From Frateuria hangzhouensis (GTDB lineage Bacteria; Pseudomonadota; Gammaproteobacteria; Xanthomonadales; Rhodanobacteraceae), in contig NZ_JAPMIU010000002.1 in NCBI RefSeq assembly GCF_026410505.1, positions 62,001 to 126,000 of the forward strand: DNA of 64,000 nt, read 5' to 3'. The number at the start of each line of letters is the position of its first letter. The stretch's first letter is position 1. Under the pieces are notes generated by a model that made no database searches, had not been told where the DNA came from, and saw nothing but the letters and a program-made list of their open reading frames with translations. Of the stretch, positions 1 through 9,779 are shown piece by piece. Made by a program: the position numbers and the translations under genes.

Positions 1-1
1 C

Positions 2-2524
2 GAGAAGGCGCTCGACATCAAGCGCGACTCCAGCTCGACCATGGAAGTGGTCACCGCCGAGGACGTCGGCAAGCTGCCGGCGCACAACGTGGCCGACACC
101 CTGCAGCGCCTGCCCGGCGTGAACATCAGCTCCTCCAGCGCCGACGAGGGCGGCTTCGACGAGGCCGACCGCGTCAGCCTGCGCGGCACCAGCCCGAGCC
201 TGACCCAGACCCTGATCAACGGCCATGGGGTGGGTTCGGCCGACTGGTTCGTGCTCAGCCAGGGCAACAACGTCGGCCGCAGCGTGAGCTACACCCTGCT
301 GCCGTCGGAACTGGTCAGCCGGGTGGAGGTGCACAAGTCCTCCGAGGCCCGCTTCCAGGATGGTGGTACCACCGGCAACGTCAACATCATCACGCGCAAG
401 CCGCTGGACTTCGAAAAGCAGTACACCGGCAACCTCAGCGTGGGTGCGGTCTACGCCGACGCGCCCGGGAAGACCGATCCGCAGTTCTCGGGGCTGTTCA
501 ACTACAAGAACGACACCAACACCTTCGGCATGCTGGTGCAGGCGTTCAAGCAGAAGCGCCACCTGCGCCGCGAGGCGCAGGAGATTCCCGGCGGGTTTGC
601 CGTGATCGACGCGGCTTCGCCGCTGGCGCAGAGCAATCCCGACCTGGCCGGCGTGTCCGTGCCCGGGCTGCTCGGCTCGACCCTGTTCGAACAGGTGCGC
701 GACCGCAAGGGTGGCCTGGTCGAGCTGCAGGTGCGGCCGAGCGATGACCTGACCCTGGGACTGAGCGGCTTCTACTCGAAGATGGAAGCGAACAACTACA
801 ACCGCAACTTCATGTTGTGGGGCGGCAGCTTCGCCACCAGTCAGGCGCCCGAGCTGGGTTACACCGTGCAGGACGGCGTGCTGACCAACGCCACTTACGC
901 CGGCGTGCCGGGTACCAACTATGTCGTCTACGACATGATCTACCGCGAAGCCTCGTCCAAAACGCAGTACTACACCCTGGACGCGGACTGGAACCTCTCC
1001 GACAACGTGTCGGCCAAGTTCCAGGCCGGCACCACCAAGGGCGTGGGCGAGACGCCGCGCCAGTTCATCGCCGAGGTGACCGCCGCCAATGGTGGCGGCG
1101 CCAGCTGGACCACGCACGGCAACAGTGCACCGGTGGATTGGAATGTGGGCGGCGACATCAGTCCGGCCGGCGTCACCAGCTTCGGCACCTGGGGCAATCA
1201 GGAAGTTCGTGCGTTGGACAAGGAAAACTGGTTCACCGCCGACTTCACCCAGTACTTCAACGCCGGCATGGTGCAGTCGTTCAACTACGGCGTGCGCTAC
1301 GCCAAGCACAGTCGCGAGGCGCAGTCGCCCGAAGGCGCCACGCCGGGCGACATCTGGTCGACGCTGCAGAACGGCGCCACCGCCAACTACCCCGGCGGCT
1401 TCGCCGAAGGTATCGGCGGTAGCTTCCCGCGCGACCTGTGGTACTTCACTCCGGATGCGCTGAAGAGCGCGATCACCGGCAACTCCACCTGGCTGTCCAA
1501 CGACGACGGCCCCACCGGCCGCCACAACTACGGCGCCGAATGGAGCGTTGACGAGAAAAACCTTGCCGCCTACTTCCAGGTCAATTTCGAAGGCGAGAAC
1601 TGGAGCGGCAACGCCGGCCTGCGCTACATCAAGATCGAGCAGGACATCGACACCTATTTTGCCGATACGGTCAGCCCCGACGTGAGCAGCCTGTTCGGCG
1701 CGTGGGACCGCCGCCACTACGACAACAAGCACAGCCGCGTGCTGCCCAGCGCGAACCTGAAGTTCAACCTGGCCCAGGACCTGGTGTTGCGCCTGGCGGC
1801 GTCGCAGACGCAGACCCTGCCGGATTACTCCGCGTTGGGCGCCTCGTCCTGGGGCTCGGACCTGAACAAGACCGGCGGCGGCGGCAATCCGGACCTGAAG
1901 CCGGTGATCTCGACCAACGTCGACGCGGGTCTGGAGTGGTATTTCATGCCGCGCGGCCTGCTGTCGGCCACCGCGTACTCGATGGACATGAAGGACTACG
2001 TGGCCTACGGCGTGCAGACGCAGATGCTGTTCAGCGAGCTGACCAACCAGCTCGAGGCCTACCAGGTGTCCCGGCCGATCAATGCCGACGCCAAGGTCCG
2101 CGGCGTGGAACTGGCCTACCAGCAGCCGATCGGCGAGTACTTCGGCATCAATACCAACTACACGTATGCCGATGGCAGCTCCGACTTCACCTGGGCCGAC
2201 GGCAGCGACCACCTGCTAGGCACCTCGAAGAATACCTACAACGTGGGCGCCTACTTCGAGAACGACACGTTCGGTGCGCGGGTCAGCTATACCCGTCGCT
2301 CCTCGTTCCTGATCGGCCTTTCCGGCACCCGCCCGTACTATCAGGACAGCCTCGGCACGCTGTCGGCCTCGCTCAGCTACAAGGCGACCGACTGGCTGAG
2401 CTTCAGCCTGGATGCGCTCAACCTCAATAACCCGACCATCAAGTACTACCAGAGCGAGGCCATCCCGACCTCGTTCTACGAGAACGGTCGCCAGTACTAC
2501 CTCAACGCACATCTGAACTTCTGA
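2..2524 (+). CDS. TonB-dependent receptor, 5' end outside the window
   Basis: This is an outer-membrane active transporter that takes up a substrate with energy from TonB-ExbBD. The open frame is already running at base 2, upstream of the first ATG (41), so the signal peptide and TonB box lie off the left edge; 840 residues are visible. The plug domain starts at once: the stretch with VVTAEDVGKLPAHNVADTLQ, then LPGVNI and SLRGTSPS, is typical of plugs. The remainder has the alternating aromatic pattern of a 22-strand barrel and ends in the outer-membrane signature ...LNAHLNF with a terminal Phe. The next genes are a GH20 hexosaminidase and a NagX-like acyltransferase, so I infer an N-acetylglucosamine or chitin-oligosaccharide substrate. 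The substrate cannot be read from the barrel itself. Confidence 0.93.
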   Translation, partial: EKALDIKRDSSSTMEVVTAEDVGKLPAHNVADTLQRLPGVNISSSSADEGGFDEADRVSLRGTSPSLTQTLINGHGVGSADWFVLSQGNNVGRSVSYTLLPSELVSRVEVHKSSEARFQDGGTTGNVNIITRKPLDFEKQYTGNLSVGAVYADAPGKTDPQFSGLFNYKNDTNTFGMLVQAFKQKRHLRREAQEIPGGFAVIDAASPLAQSNPDLAGVSVPGLLGSTLFEQVRDRKGGLVELQVRPSDDLTLGLSGFYSKMEANNYNRNFMLWGGSFATSQAPELGYTVQDGVLTNATYAGVPGTNYVVYDMIYREASSKTQYYTLDADWNLSDNVSAKFQAGTTKGVGETPRQFIAEVTAANGGGASWTTHGNSAPVDWNVGGDISPAGVTSFGTWGNQEVRALDKENWFTADFTQYFNAGMVQSFNYGVRYAKHSREAQSPEGATPGDIWSTLQNGATANYPGGFAEGIGGSFPRDLWYFTPDALKSAITGNSTWLSNDDGPTGRHNYGAEWSVDEKNLAAYFQVNFEGENWSGNAGLRYIKIEQDIDTYFADTVSPDVSSLFGAWDRRHYDNKHSRVLPSANLKFNLAQDLVLRLAASQTQTLPDYSALGASSWGSDLNKTGGGGNPDLKPVISTNVDAGLEWYFMPRGLLSATAYSMDMKDYVAYGVQTQMLFSELTNQLEAYQVSRPINADAKVRGVELAYQQPIGEYFGINTNYTYADGSSDFTWADGSDHLLGTSKNTYNVGAYFENDTFGARVSYTRRSSFLIGLSGTRPYYQDSLGTLSASLSYKATDWLSFSLDALNLNNPTIKYYQSEAIPTSFYENGRQYYLNAHLNF

Positions 2525-2538
2525 TCCGCCGATGTCCC

Positions 2539-2558
2539 GCAGGCCACGGATGGCCTGC
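2539..2558 (+). terminator. Stem-loop after the TonB receptor gene
   Basis: A perfect 8-bp stem (GCAGGCCA / TGGCCTGC) with a CGGA tetraloop begins 14 bases after the receptor stop codon. There is no T-run directly behind it, although a T6 stretch follows about 40 bases later. It may be a weak terminator or an RNA-stabilising hairpin. Confidence 0.4.
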
Positions 2559-2651
2559 GCTCTCCCCGCTCGGGTCCGGTGCACGTTTCGGGCCCTTCTT
2601 TTTTGCGCAGGCCGCGGCGATGGCATGCTGGGCCATCTCAAGGAGATGCCG

Positions 2652-4985
2652 ATGATGCGCCGACCATCCTTGTTCCGTAGCGTCGTGTTCCGTTATGCGT
2701 GCCTGTTGTCCGCCTTGGTCCTGCTGCCCGCGCGCACGGCGCTCGCCGCCACGCCATCGCCTTCGCTGATACCGCTACCCGCACAGCTCGAGCTGCAGTC
2801 GGGCCGCTTCACGGTCGATGCGCACACGCCCCTGGTGGTTGCGAGCCGGGACGCCGCTACCCGCCAGACCGCGCAATACCTCACCGAATTGCTCGCGCGC
2901 ACGCGCGGGCTGCAGCTGTCCATCACCGGACAGGACGGCGGCGCGCCTCCGATCGTGCTCAGGCGCGATCCGCGGGCTTCCGTGGCGCAGGCCGGCGGCT
3001 ACTCGCTTACAGTTGCGCCCGGGCGAATCGAGGTGATTGCGCGCGATGACGCCGGGCTGTTCCATGGCGCGATCACGCTCTACCAGCTGCTGACGCCCGA
3101 TGCTGCGCGCGGTGCGGTAGCCGTGCCCGCGCTCGCCATCAGGGACTGGCCACGCTTCGCCTGGCGCGGGTTGATGCTCGATTCGGCGCGCCACTTTCAG
3201 AGCGTGGCCGAGGTCGAACGCCTGATCGACCAGATGGCCCAGCACAAGCTCGACGTGCTGCACTGGCACCTCACTGACGACCAGGGCTGGCGCATCGAGA
3301 TCAAACGCTATCCCGAGCTGACCAGGACCGGCGCCTGGCGCACGCCGCCGGGCGCCGGCCATGACGGCGAACCGGGACGCTACGGTGGTTTCTATTCCCA
3401 GGACGAGATCCGTCGAGTGGTCGCCTACGCCGCGGCACGCCACATCACCATCGTGCCGGAGCTGGACATGCCCGGCCACGCGCAGGCGGCGGTGGCGTCC
3501 TATCCGCGCATCGGTGTCACGGGCAAGCGGCCGCAGGTGTCCGCCGATGCCGGCATCAATCCCTGGCTTTACAACGTGGACGAGAACACCTTCAATTTCA
3601 TCGACAACGTGCTCGACGAAGTCATGGCGCTGTTTCCGTCGCAGTACATCCACGTGGGTGGCGACGAGGCGATCAAGGACCAGTGGCAGGCCTCGCCCGC
3701 GGTACAGGCGAAGATGCGCGAACTGGGCATCACCAGCGAGGACGCATTGCAGGGCTGGTTCATCGATCGCATCGGCCGGTATCTCGAGCGGCACGGCCGC
3801 AAGCTGATCGGCTGGGACGAGATCCTCGAAGGCGGCAACCTGCCGGCCGGCGCCACGGTGATGTCGTGGCGCGGCACCGACGGCGCCATCAAGGCGGCGC
3901 TGCTCGGCCACGACGTAGTGATGTCGCCCTCGCCGGACTTGTACTTCGACCACGTGCAAAGCGATCTTCCGGGCGAATACGCCAGCCGGTTCGGCGTGGA
4001 GTCGCTCGAGGACGTGTACCGCCTGCAGGTGGTGCCCGCCGTACTCACCGCGAAGCAGGCCAAGCACGTGCTGGGCGTGCAGGCGAACGCGTGGACCGAG
4101 CACATGCCCACCATGGCGCATGTGGAGCACCAGGTATTCCCGCGGCTGGACGCGCTCAGCGAGGTGGCGTGGTCGCCCGCCGGCAGCCGCGACTGGCGGG
4201 GTTTCCTCGACCGGCTGCCGGCGCAGTTGGCACGCTACCGCGCGCAACACATCAACGCGGCCGACAGCACCTTCGCGGTGGCCATCGACCTTGACCGCAA
4301 CGTGGCGCTGGCCACGGGCATAGCGACGGTCAGGCTTTCCAACCAGACGGACTTCGGCGCCATTCACTACACGCTGGACGGCAGCGTGCCGACGCCGGCC
4401 TCGCCACGCTACGGCATTCCGTTCAATGTGACGCTGCCGGCCACCGTGCGCGCCACCAGCTTCGCAGGCGGCGGCAGCGCGCTGGCTGCGCCGCGCGAGC
4501 GAAAGCTCGATCGCGCCGCCCTGCTTTCGCTGCCGGGAACCGCGCTGGCGAACTGCCCCGGCAGCGACTTCCGCCTGTTGCTGCAACCGACGCCCGACGC
4601 GACGAGTACGCAGCCGGTCTATGCGGTGAACTTGTTCGATACCTGCCAGCGGTTCCCGCCGACGCTGATGGGTGGTGTCGGGGCGATCCACGTCGATGCT
4701 GTCCGGCTGCCGCGCAATTTTCAGCTGGCGCACGAACAGAAGCTGGTGGTGTCGCGCCCGCACGCCACGCCGTTCGGCGAACTGGTGGTGCATGCCGATC
4801 GCTGCGACGGTCCGATGCTGGCGCGCCTGCCACTGCCCGATCCGGGGCACAGCCCGCGCCGGTTCAAGCTCGACGCGAAGCTGCCCGCGCAGGAGGGCGA
4901 GCACGGCTTGTGCCTGGTCTACACTGCGCCCATCGACGGTCCGCTGTACGCGCTGGAGCGCGTGTCGCTGGAAGCAAAGCCTTGA
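2652..4985 (+). CDS. Beta-N-acetylhexosaminidase, GH20 family, exported
   Basis: The enzyme removes terminal N-acetylhexosamine residues from oligosaccharides such as chitobiose. I place the start at ATG 2652 because AAGGAG (2640-2645) lies six bases upstream; ATG 2655 is equally possible and the longer frame from 2532 lacks support. An N-terminal hydrophobic segment ending ARTALAA is a signal peptide. A GH20b-type N-terminal domain follows, then the catalytic barrel with HWHLTDDQGWR and the HVGGDEA motif. Asp338-Glu339 would be the substrate-assisted pair, where Asp orients the 2-acetamido group and Glu is the acid. After the barrel, HYTLDGSVPT marks a chitobiase C-terminal domain, followed by an extra beta-rich domain to residue 777. 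It lies directly downstream of a TonB receptor, and 49 bases before a NagX-like gene. Confidence 0.93.
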   Translation: MMRRPSLFRSVVFRYACLLSALVLLPARTALAATPSPSLIPLPAQLELQSGRFTVDAHTPLVVASRDAATRQTAQYLTELLARTRGLQLSITGQDGGAPPIVLRRDPRASVAQAGGYSLTVAPGRIEVIARDDAGLFHGAITLYQLLTPDAARGAVAVPALAIRDWPRFAWRGLMLDSARHFQSVAEVERLIDQMAQHKLDVLHWHLTDDQGWRIEIKRYPELTRTGAWRTPPGAGHDGEPGRYGGFYSQDEIRRVVAYAAARHITIVPELDMPGHAQAAVASYPRIGVTGKRPQVSADAGINPWLYNVDENTFNFIDNVLDEVMALFPSQYIHVGGDEAIKDQWQASPAVQAKMRELGITSEDALQGWFIDRIGRYLERHGRKLIGWDEILEGGNLPAGATVMSWRGTDGAIKAALLGHDVVMSPSPDLYFDHVQSDLPGEYASRFGVESLEDVYRLQVVPAVLTAKQAKHVLGVQANAWTEHMPTMAHVEHQVFPRLDALSEVAWSPAGSRDWRGFLDRLPAQLARYRAQHINAADSTFAVAIDLDRNVALATGIATVRLSNQTDFGAIHYTLDGSVPTPASPRYGIPFNVTLPATVRATSFAGGGSALAAPRERKLDRAALLSLPGTALANCPGSDFRLLLQPTPDATSTQPVYAVNLFDTCQRFPPTLMGGVGAIHVDAVRLPRNFQLAHEQKLVVSRPHATPFGELVVHADRCDGPMLARLPLPDPGHSPRRFKLDAKLPAQEGEHGLCLVYTAPIDGPLYALERVSLEAKP

Positions 4986-5034
4986 GGGCCTGCCGTCCCC
5001 CCGCGCTCGGCTGCCGTGGCGACTGGCCGCGGGC

Positions 5035-6108
5035 ATGAGCGCGTCGCCCGGGCGCCTTGCCTCCCTTGATGCCCTGCGTGGCCTCACGGTGGCAGGCATG
5101 CTGCTGGTCAACGACCCGGGTGACTGGGGCCACGTGTACGGCCCGCTGGAGCACGCCGCTTGGCACGGCTGCACGCCGACGGACCTGGTGTTTCCGTTCT
5201 TCCTGTTCGTGATGGGTGTGTCGGTGGCGCTGGCGATCCTGCCGCGGCTGGAGCAGGGCGTGGCGCCCGGCCGGCTGCGTCGTGCGGCGCTGTGGCGGGC
5301 GCTGCGCATTCTCGCGCTGGGACTGGCGATCAATGCGCTGGCGGCATGGTGGCTGCCGGGACGCGACATGCGCTGGCCCGGCGTGCTGCAGCGGATCGGC
5401 GTGTGCTTCGCGGTCGTGGCGGCGTTCGCCATCTATACGCCGCGGCGCGCGTGGTGGATCGCCATCATGGCACTGTTGGCCGGCTACACCGCACTGCTGC
5501 TGTCGGGCGGCACGCTGGACAAGTGGGACAACATGGTCGACCGCATCGACGGGATGGTGTTCGGGCAATACGTATGGGACCACCATCCCCTCACCGGCCA
5601 GGTGCACGACCCCGAAGGCCTGCCCGCCACGCTGCCCGCGATCGCCAGTAGCTTGCTCGGCTTGTGCGCGGGCGCGTGGCTGCGTGCAGGGCGGCTTGGC
5701 CGGCTCTCCGTCGCCGGCGTGGTGGCACTGGTGCTCGGCGCGGCGTGCTCGCCGTGGATGCCGCTCAACAAGAACCTGTGGACGCCTTCGTTCGTCCTGT
5801 GGACGGGCGGCTGGGCAGTGCTGGCGCTGCTGGCCTGCCACTGGCTGGTGGACGTGCGCGGCTGGCCGGCGTTGGGACGCCGCTTCGGCATGAATGCGAT
5901 CGCCGCCTACGCCGGTTCGGAGTTGATGCAGATCCTGCTGCCCGCGCTGGGCTGGCAGGACCGGTTGTACAGGCACCTGTTCGCCGGTTGGATTGCGCCG
6001 CTGGCCGGGCCTTACGTCGCGTCGCTGGCCTGGGCCATCGCCTTTGTGGCGCTGTGGTGGGCGATCGTGTGGGCGATGGACCGGTGCCGCATCTATCTCA
6101 AGCTCTGA
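5035..6108 (+). CDS. NagX-like membrane acyltransferase (HGSNAT/DUF5009-type)
   Basis: This integral membrane protein of 357 residues has about ten hydrophobic segments. It begins with SLDALRGLTVAGMLLVN, the first helix and signature of the family that includes heparan-alpha-glucosaminide N-acetyltransferase and bacterial NagX. The following DLVFPFFLFVMGVS is also typical. In Xanthomonas, nagX belongs to the N-acetylglucosamine regulon, and here the gene follows a GH20 hexosaminidase and a TonB receptor, so a role in handling amino sugars at the inner membrane is likely. The start ATG 5035 follows the hexosaminidase stop by 49 bases and has no strong ribosome-binding site, so it may depend on coupling. 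The exact acyl substrate is unknown. Confidence 0.85.
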   Translation: MSASPGRLASLDALRGLTVAGMLLVNDPGDWGHVYGPLEHAAWHGCTPTDLVFPFFLFVMGVSVALAILPRLEQGVAPGRLRRAALWRALRILALGLAINALAAWWLPGRDMRWPGVLQRIGVCFAVVAAFAIYTPRRAWWIAIMALLAGYTALLLSGGTLDKWDNMVDRIDGMVFGQYVWDHHPLTGQVHDPEGLPATLPAIASSLLGLCAGAWLRAGRLGRLSVAGVVALVLGAACSPWMPLNKNLWTPSFVLWTGGWAVLALLACHWLVDVRGWPALGRRFGMNAIAAYAGSELMQILLPALGWQDRLYRHLFAGWIAPLAGPYVASLAWAIAFVALWWAIVWAMDRCRIYLKL

Positions 6109-6362
6109 CGCAGCCTGCGCGCTGCCGGTCCTGAGCGAACACCTCTCGTATCGCGCCAGCAGGCCGTTCACCGAGCCGCACGGCGCGCCACGAGGGCCGG
6201 CTGCGAGTAGGCCTGGAGCCAGGGTTCCTGCCGCGCGCCACGCGACGGAACCCATCGTCGGAAATCCGCCAGCACCGGGCCGCCGGGACCGATACATTCT
6301 TTACCGAAGAGCCCGCGCCGCCTGTGGCGCGACGCAACAATAAACAGCGATTTCGCCAAATG

Positions 6363-6391
6363 TTGAATTTTTGCTGGCGTGATCTTAAGGT
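6363..6391 (+). promoter_or_regulatory. Candidate sigma70 promoter for the Oar-like receptor gene
   Basis: TTGAAT (6363-6368) and TAAGGT (6386-6391) are separated by 17 bases, in the most AT-rich part of the 475-base gap between 6109 and 6583. The -35 matches well and the -10 poorly. Transcription from here would give a leader of nearly 190 bases before the receptor gene at 6584. Confidence 0.35.
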
Positions 6392-6481
6392 TCAGTCAAA
6401 CGAGCCCCGCTTCCCCACAAGCCTGTCTCGTCAGCGCCGATCCCCCTATGCGGTTGCTGACTTCTCTCAGGCACTCCTGTG

Positions 6482-6570
6482 AAACCGGTTTTTTGGATGC
6501 GGAAGGATGTCCGTGCTCGTTGCCACGAGGCATAACGATGGCCTCAGTCCTTTATCCAAAAAACAGGTTT
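6482..6570 (+). promoter_or_regulatory. Long-range inverted repeat in the leader of the Oar-like receptor gene
   Basis: AAACCGGTTTTTTGGAT (6482-6498) pairs with the stretch ATCCAAAAAACAGGTTT (6554-6570) with a single mismatch, so 17-bp arms enclose a 55-base insert. Inside the insert, CTCGT-TGCC-ACGAG can form a small hairpin that competes with a GAGGC/GCCTC pairing. The right arm ends immediately before GGGGAG (6572-6577), the ribosome-binding site of the ATG at 6584. The structure could therefore control translation or mRNA stability. No riboswitch class is recognised. Confidence 0.5.
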
Positions 6571-6583
6571 TGGGGAGTTTTGC

Positions 6584-9583
6584 ATGAACTTGCAAGTTGC
6601 CAATCGCCCGGCGATCCGCCGGACAGCCCTGGCTATTGCCCTGAGCGTGGGCTTTGCCGGCGCCGCTTTCGCACAGTCGACCACCGGCAGCATCTTCGGT
6701 GATGCACCGGCCGCCCAGGGCGAAACCGTCCTGATCCAGAACAACACCGGCTTCTCGCGCGAAGTCGCGGTGGGTGCCGATGGCCGCTTCGCGGCCAACC
6801 AGCTGCCGCTGGGCAACTACACCGTCACCCTGCGCCAGAACGGCCAGACCGTCGACTCGCGCACGAACGTCAGCCTGCGCGTGGGCACCAGCACCCAGGT
6901 GTCCTTCGGCGCGTCCTCGGCTGATGCCCAGAACCTGTCGGCGATCACCGTCAGCGCCAACGCGCTGCCGACGATCGACGTGACCGGCGTCGATTCGCGT
7001 ACCGTCATCACGGCCCAGCAGCTGGCCCAGCTGCCGTTGGCCCGCTCCGCCGAGAGCATTGCTCTGCTGGCTCCGGGCGTGGTCGAGGGCAGCGGCTACT
7101 TCGGTAGCAACGCCACCGGCGGCTCCCTGGTCTCGTTCGGCGGTGCATCCGTCAGCGAGAACGCCTACTACATCAACGGCATGAACGTCACCGATCCGCT
7201 GCAGGGTCTGGGTGGCATCACGCTGCCGTACGGCTCGATCGAGCAGCAGGAAGTGCTGACCGGCGGCTACGGCGCGGCCTTCGGCCGTTCCGATGGCGGC
7301 GTCATCAACCAGGTTGGCAAGCGCGGCACCAACGAGTGGCATTTCGGCGCCCAGATCCTGTGGACCCCGGATTCGCTGCGCGCCGATCCGAAGAACTGGT
7401 ACTTCCCGGAAGACGGTTCGCTCTACCGCTACCGCAACGACAACAAGAGCACGGTCACGACCGCCAGCGCTTACGTCGGCGGCCCGCTGATCAAGGACAA
7501 GCTGTACATGTTCGCGTCAGTGGAAGGCGAGAAGACCACGGGCGACAACGTCGCCTCCGCGGCTTCCGGCACGATGACCACCGAGACCTACCACGATCCG
7601 AAGTGGTACGCCAAGGTTGACTGGAACATCACCGACAACCACATCCTCGAAGTGACCGGTGCCTCGACCAAGCACGAGTATTCGGGCAACGTCTACGAGT
7701 ACGACAGCGAGGCCAGGAGCCAGGGCGACTACCTGAATGCCGATACGCACACCAAGGCCTCGGCCGACATGTGGATCGCCAAGTACACCGGCTACATCAC
7801 CAACGACCTGACCATCAGCGCCCAGTACGGTGAGCAGAAGACCGACCTGTACAGCGAGCTGACCGATTTCGATCCGAGCCTGATCTACATCTCGGCCGCG
7901 ACGAATCAGAACCCGGCCTATGCGCCGACCGGTGGTATCCGCAACACCCAGACGGTCAACGTGACGGACAACCCGGCGCACAAGACCAAGGGCTCGAACT
8001 ACCGTTTCGACGTGACCTACATGATCGGTGATCACACGATCACCGCCGGTATCGACAACCAGCGCACGCAGGATCTGGACGACGGCACGTATGTTCCGAC
8101 GGACGCCGGGTACATGTGGTCGTATGGCAAGGCCGGCTCCGCGACCGAGCGCCTCGAGGCGGGCCAGGTCGATCCGACTGGCCTGTATCCGGGCGGCGCG
8201 GAAGGCTACTACGTGACCGAGTACCGCTACCGCACCGGTGGTTCGGTGAAGGTCGAGCAGCGCGCGCAGTACATCGAGGACAGCTGGCAGATCAATGACC
8301 GTTGGCTGGTCAAGCTCGGCCTGCGCAACGACCAGTTCACCAACTACAACAGCGACGGCGAAGCCTACCTGACCCAGACCAAGCCGCAGTGGGCTCCGCG
8401 CCTGGGCTTCAGCTGGGACGTCAACGGCGACTCCAGCTTCAAGGTCTACGGTAACGCCGGTCGCTACTACCTCGCGCTGCCGACCAGCGTCGCGCTGCGT
8501 GGTGCCTCCGGCTCGCTGTTCACCCGCGTGTACTACACCTACACCGGCATCGATCCGGCCACCGGTTATCCGACCGGCCTGACCGAGATGAACACGACCA
8601 AGGGTCCGGGTGCCCAGATCTCGTCCAACAACGAGTACGGCCAGTCCCCCGATCCGCGGACCGTGACGGCCAAGTCGCTGACCGCGCAGTACCAGGACGA
8701 GTACATCCTCGGCTTCGACAAGCAGCTCAACGAAGCCTGGACCTACGGCGCCAAGGCGACCTACCGCAGCCTGAAGAACGCCATCGACGACACCTGCAAC
8801 TACCAGTTGTTCTTCGACGCGGCCGAGGAACAGGGTCTGGAGACGGCCAACCTGCGTGGTTGCTACTTCTTCAATCCGGGTCGCGCCGCCACGTTCCAGC
8901 TGCCCGACGGCAACGGCGGTTATGGCGAGCTCACGCTGACCAACGATCAGCTGGGTTACGAGCACGCCAAGCGTGACTACTACGGGTTGAACCTGTACCT
9001 GGACCACCCGTTCGACGGTACCTGGTTTGGTCGCATTGACTACACCTTCTCGCGTAGCTACGGCAACACCGAGGGCCAGGTGAAGTCCGACATCGGCCAG
9101 GACGACATTGGCGCCACCCAGGACTGGGATTACCCGTCGCTGATGGACCTTGCCAACGGTCGCCTGTCCAATGACCGTACCCACCAGCTGAAGATCCAGG
9201 CTGGCTACCAGATCAACCCGGAGTGGATGGTTTCGGGACTGTTGACGGTGATGTCGGGCTCGCCGACCTCCTGCCTGGGTGCCTATGGTCCGGAGCGCGG
9301 CTACCCGGCGTACCAGGGTGACTACTACCACTGGTGCAATGGTCAGCCGGCCCCGGCCGGTTCGGCGGGTGACCTAGCCTGGCAGAAGCGTCTCTCGGTC
9401 GGTGTTTCCTACCGGCCTGAGTTCGCCGACAAGAAGCTGGCCTTCAGCATGAACGTGTTCAACGTGTTCGATGACCAGCAGCAGACGATCGTCCTGCCGG
9501 ATTACAACTCCGGTGCCTATCGCCTGACCCAGGCCATGTCGCAGCCGCGCTACGTGCGTTTCGGCGTGAGCTACGACTACTAA
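6584..9583 (+). CDS. Oar-like TonB-dependent receptor with N-terminal carboxypeptidase-regulatory-like domain
   Basis: This 999-residue outer-membrane protein has a signal peptide ending in GAAFAQS and then a beta-sandwich of the carboxypeptidase-regulatory-like type, about residues 30-110. That domain contains the pattern VGADGRFAANQLPLGNYTV. A plug domain follows with SAESIALLAPGV and an NGMNVTDP segment, then a large barrel. Oar-family receptors occur in multiple copies in Xanthomonadaceae and are linked to import of peptides or other large substrates; the ligand here is not evident. The start is supported by GGGGAG seven bases upstream. It is preceded by a structured leader and followed by a strong terminator, so it appears to be a single-gene unit. 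Confidence 0.93.
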   Translation: MNLQVANRPAIRRTALAIALSVGFAGAAFAQSTTGSIFGDAPAAQGETVLIQNNTGFSREVAVGADGRFAANQLPLGNYTVTLRQNGQTVDSRTNVSLRVGTSTQVSFGASSADAQNLSAITVSANALPTIDVTGVDSRTVITAQQLAQLPLARSAESIALLAPGVVEGSGYFGSNATGGSLVSFGGASVSENAYYINGMNVTDPLQGLGGITLPYGSIEQQEVLTGGYGAAFGRSDGGVINQVGKRGTNEWHFGAQILWTPDSLRADPKNWYFPEDGSLYRYRNDNKSTVTTASAYVGGPLIKDKLYMFASVEGEKTTGDNVASAASGTMTTETYHDPKWYAKVDWNITDNHILEVTGASTKHEYSGNVYEYDSEARSQGDYLNADTHTKASADMWIAKYTGYITNDLTISAQYGEQKTDLYSELTDFDPSLIYISAATNQNPAYAPTGGIRNTQTVNVTDNPAHKTKGSNYRFDVTYMIGDHTITAGIDNQRTQDLDDGTYVPTDAGYMWSYGKAGSATERLEAGQVDPTGLYPGGAEGYYVTEYRYRTGGSVKVEQRAQYIEDSWQINDRWLVKLGLRNDQFTNYNSDGEAYLTQTKPQWAPRLGFSWDVNGDSSFKVYGNAGRYYLALPTSVALRGASGSLFTRVYYTYTGIDPATGYPTGLTEMNTTKGPGAQISSNNEYGQSPDPRTVTAKSLTAQYQDEYILGFDKQLNEAWTYGAKATYRSLKNAIDDTCNYQLFFDAAEEQGLETANLRGCYFFNPGRAATFQLPDGNGGYGELTLTNDQLGYEHAKRDYYGLNLYLDHPFDGTWFGRIDYTFSRSYGNTEGQVKSDIGQDDIGATQDWDYPSLMDLANGRLSNDRTHQLKIQAGYQINPEWMVSGLLTVMSGSPTSCLGAYGPERGYPAYQGDYYHWCNGQPAPAGSAGDLAWQKRLSVGVSYRPEFADKKLAFSMNVFNVFDDQQQTIVLPDYNSGAYRLTQAMSQPRYVRFGVSYDY

Positions 9584-9607
9584 GTCGCCTGTAGGCTTGG
9601 AAGCCAT

Positions 9608-9641
9608 GAACGCCGGAGCTCGCTCCGGCGTTCTTTTTTTT
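9608..9641 (+). terminator. Rho-independent terminator after the Oar-like receptor
   Basis: A near-perfect stem (GAACGCCGGAGC / GCTCCGGCGTTC) with a two- to four-base turn is followed by eight T residues. It starts 25 bases after the receptor stop codon. Confidence 0.93.
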
Positions 9642-9779
9642 GTCGGTTGGACTCCACCGCAGGCGCCGCTGGTTCGGGCAGCATTTTCGACGACAACCGA
9701 TCCCTCTCCAAATTGGCGCAGCGCGCGGTAGGATGCAGATTCGCAGCGCGAATAGGGGGGCGGTGTTCGCCGGAAAGCC

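Noticed and set aside
2775-5432. Antisense frame of 885 codons opposite the hexosaminidase and NagX-like genes
   Set aside because: It is the mirror of two well-supported genes and is rich in Arg, His and Ala without any domain pattern.
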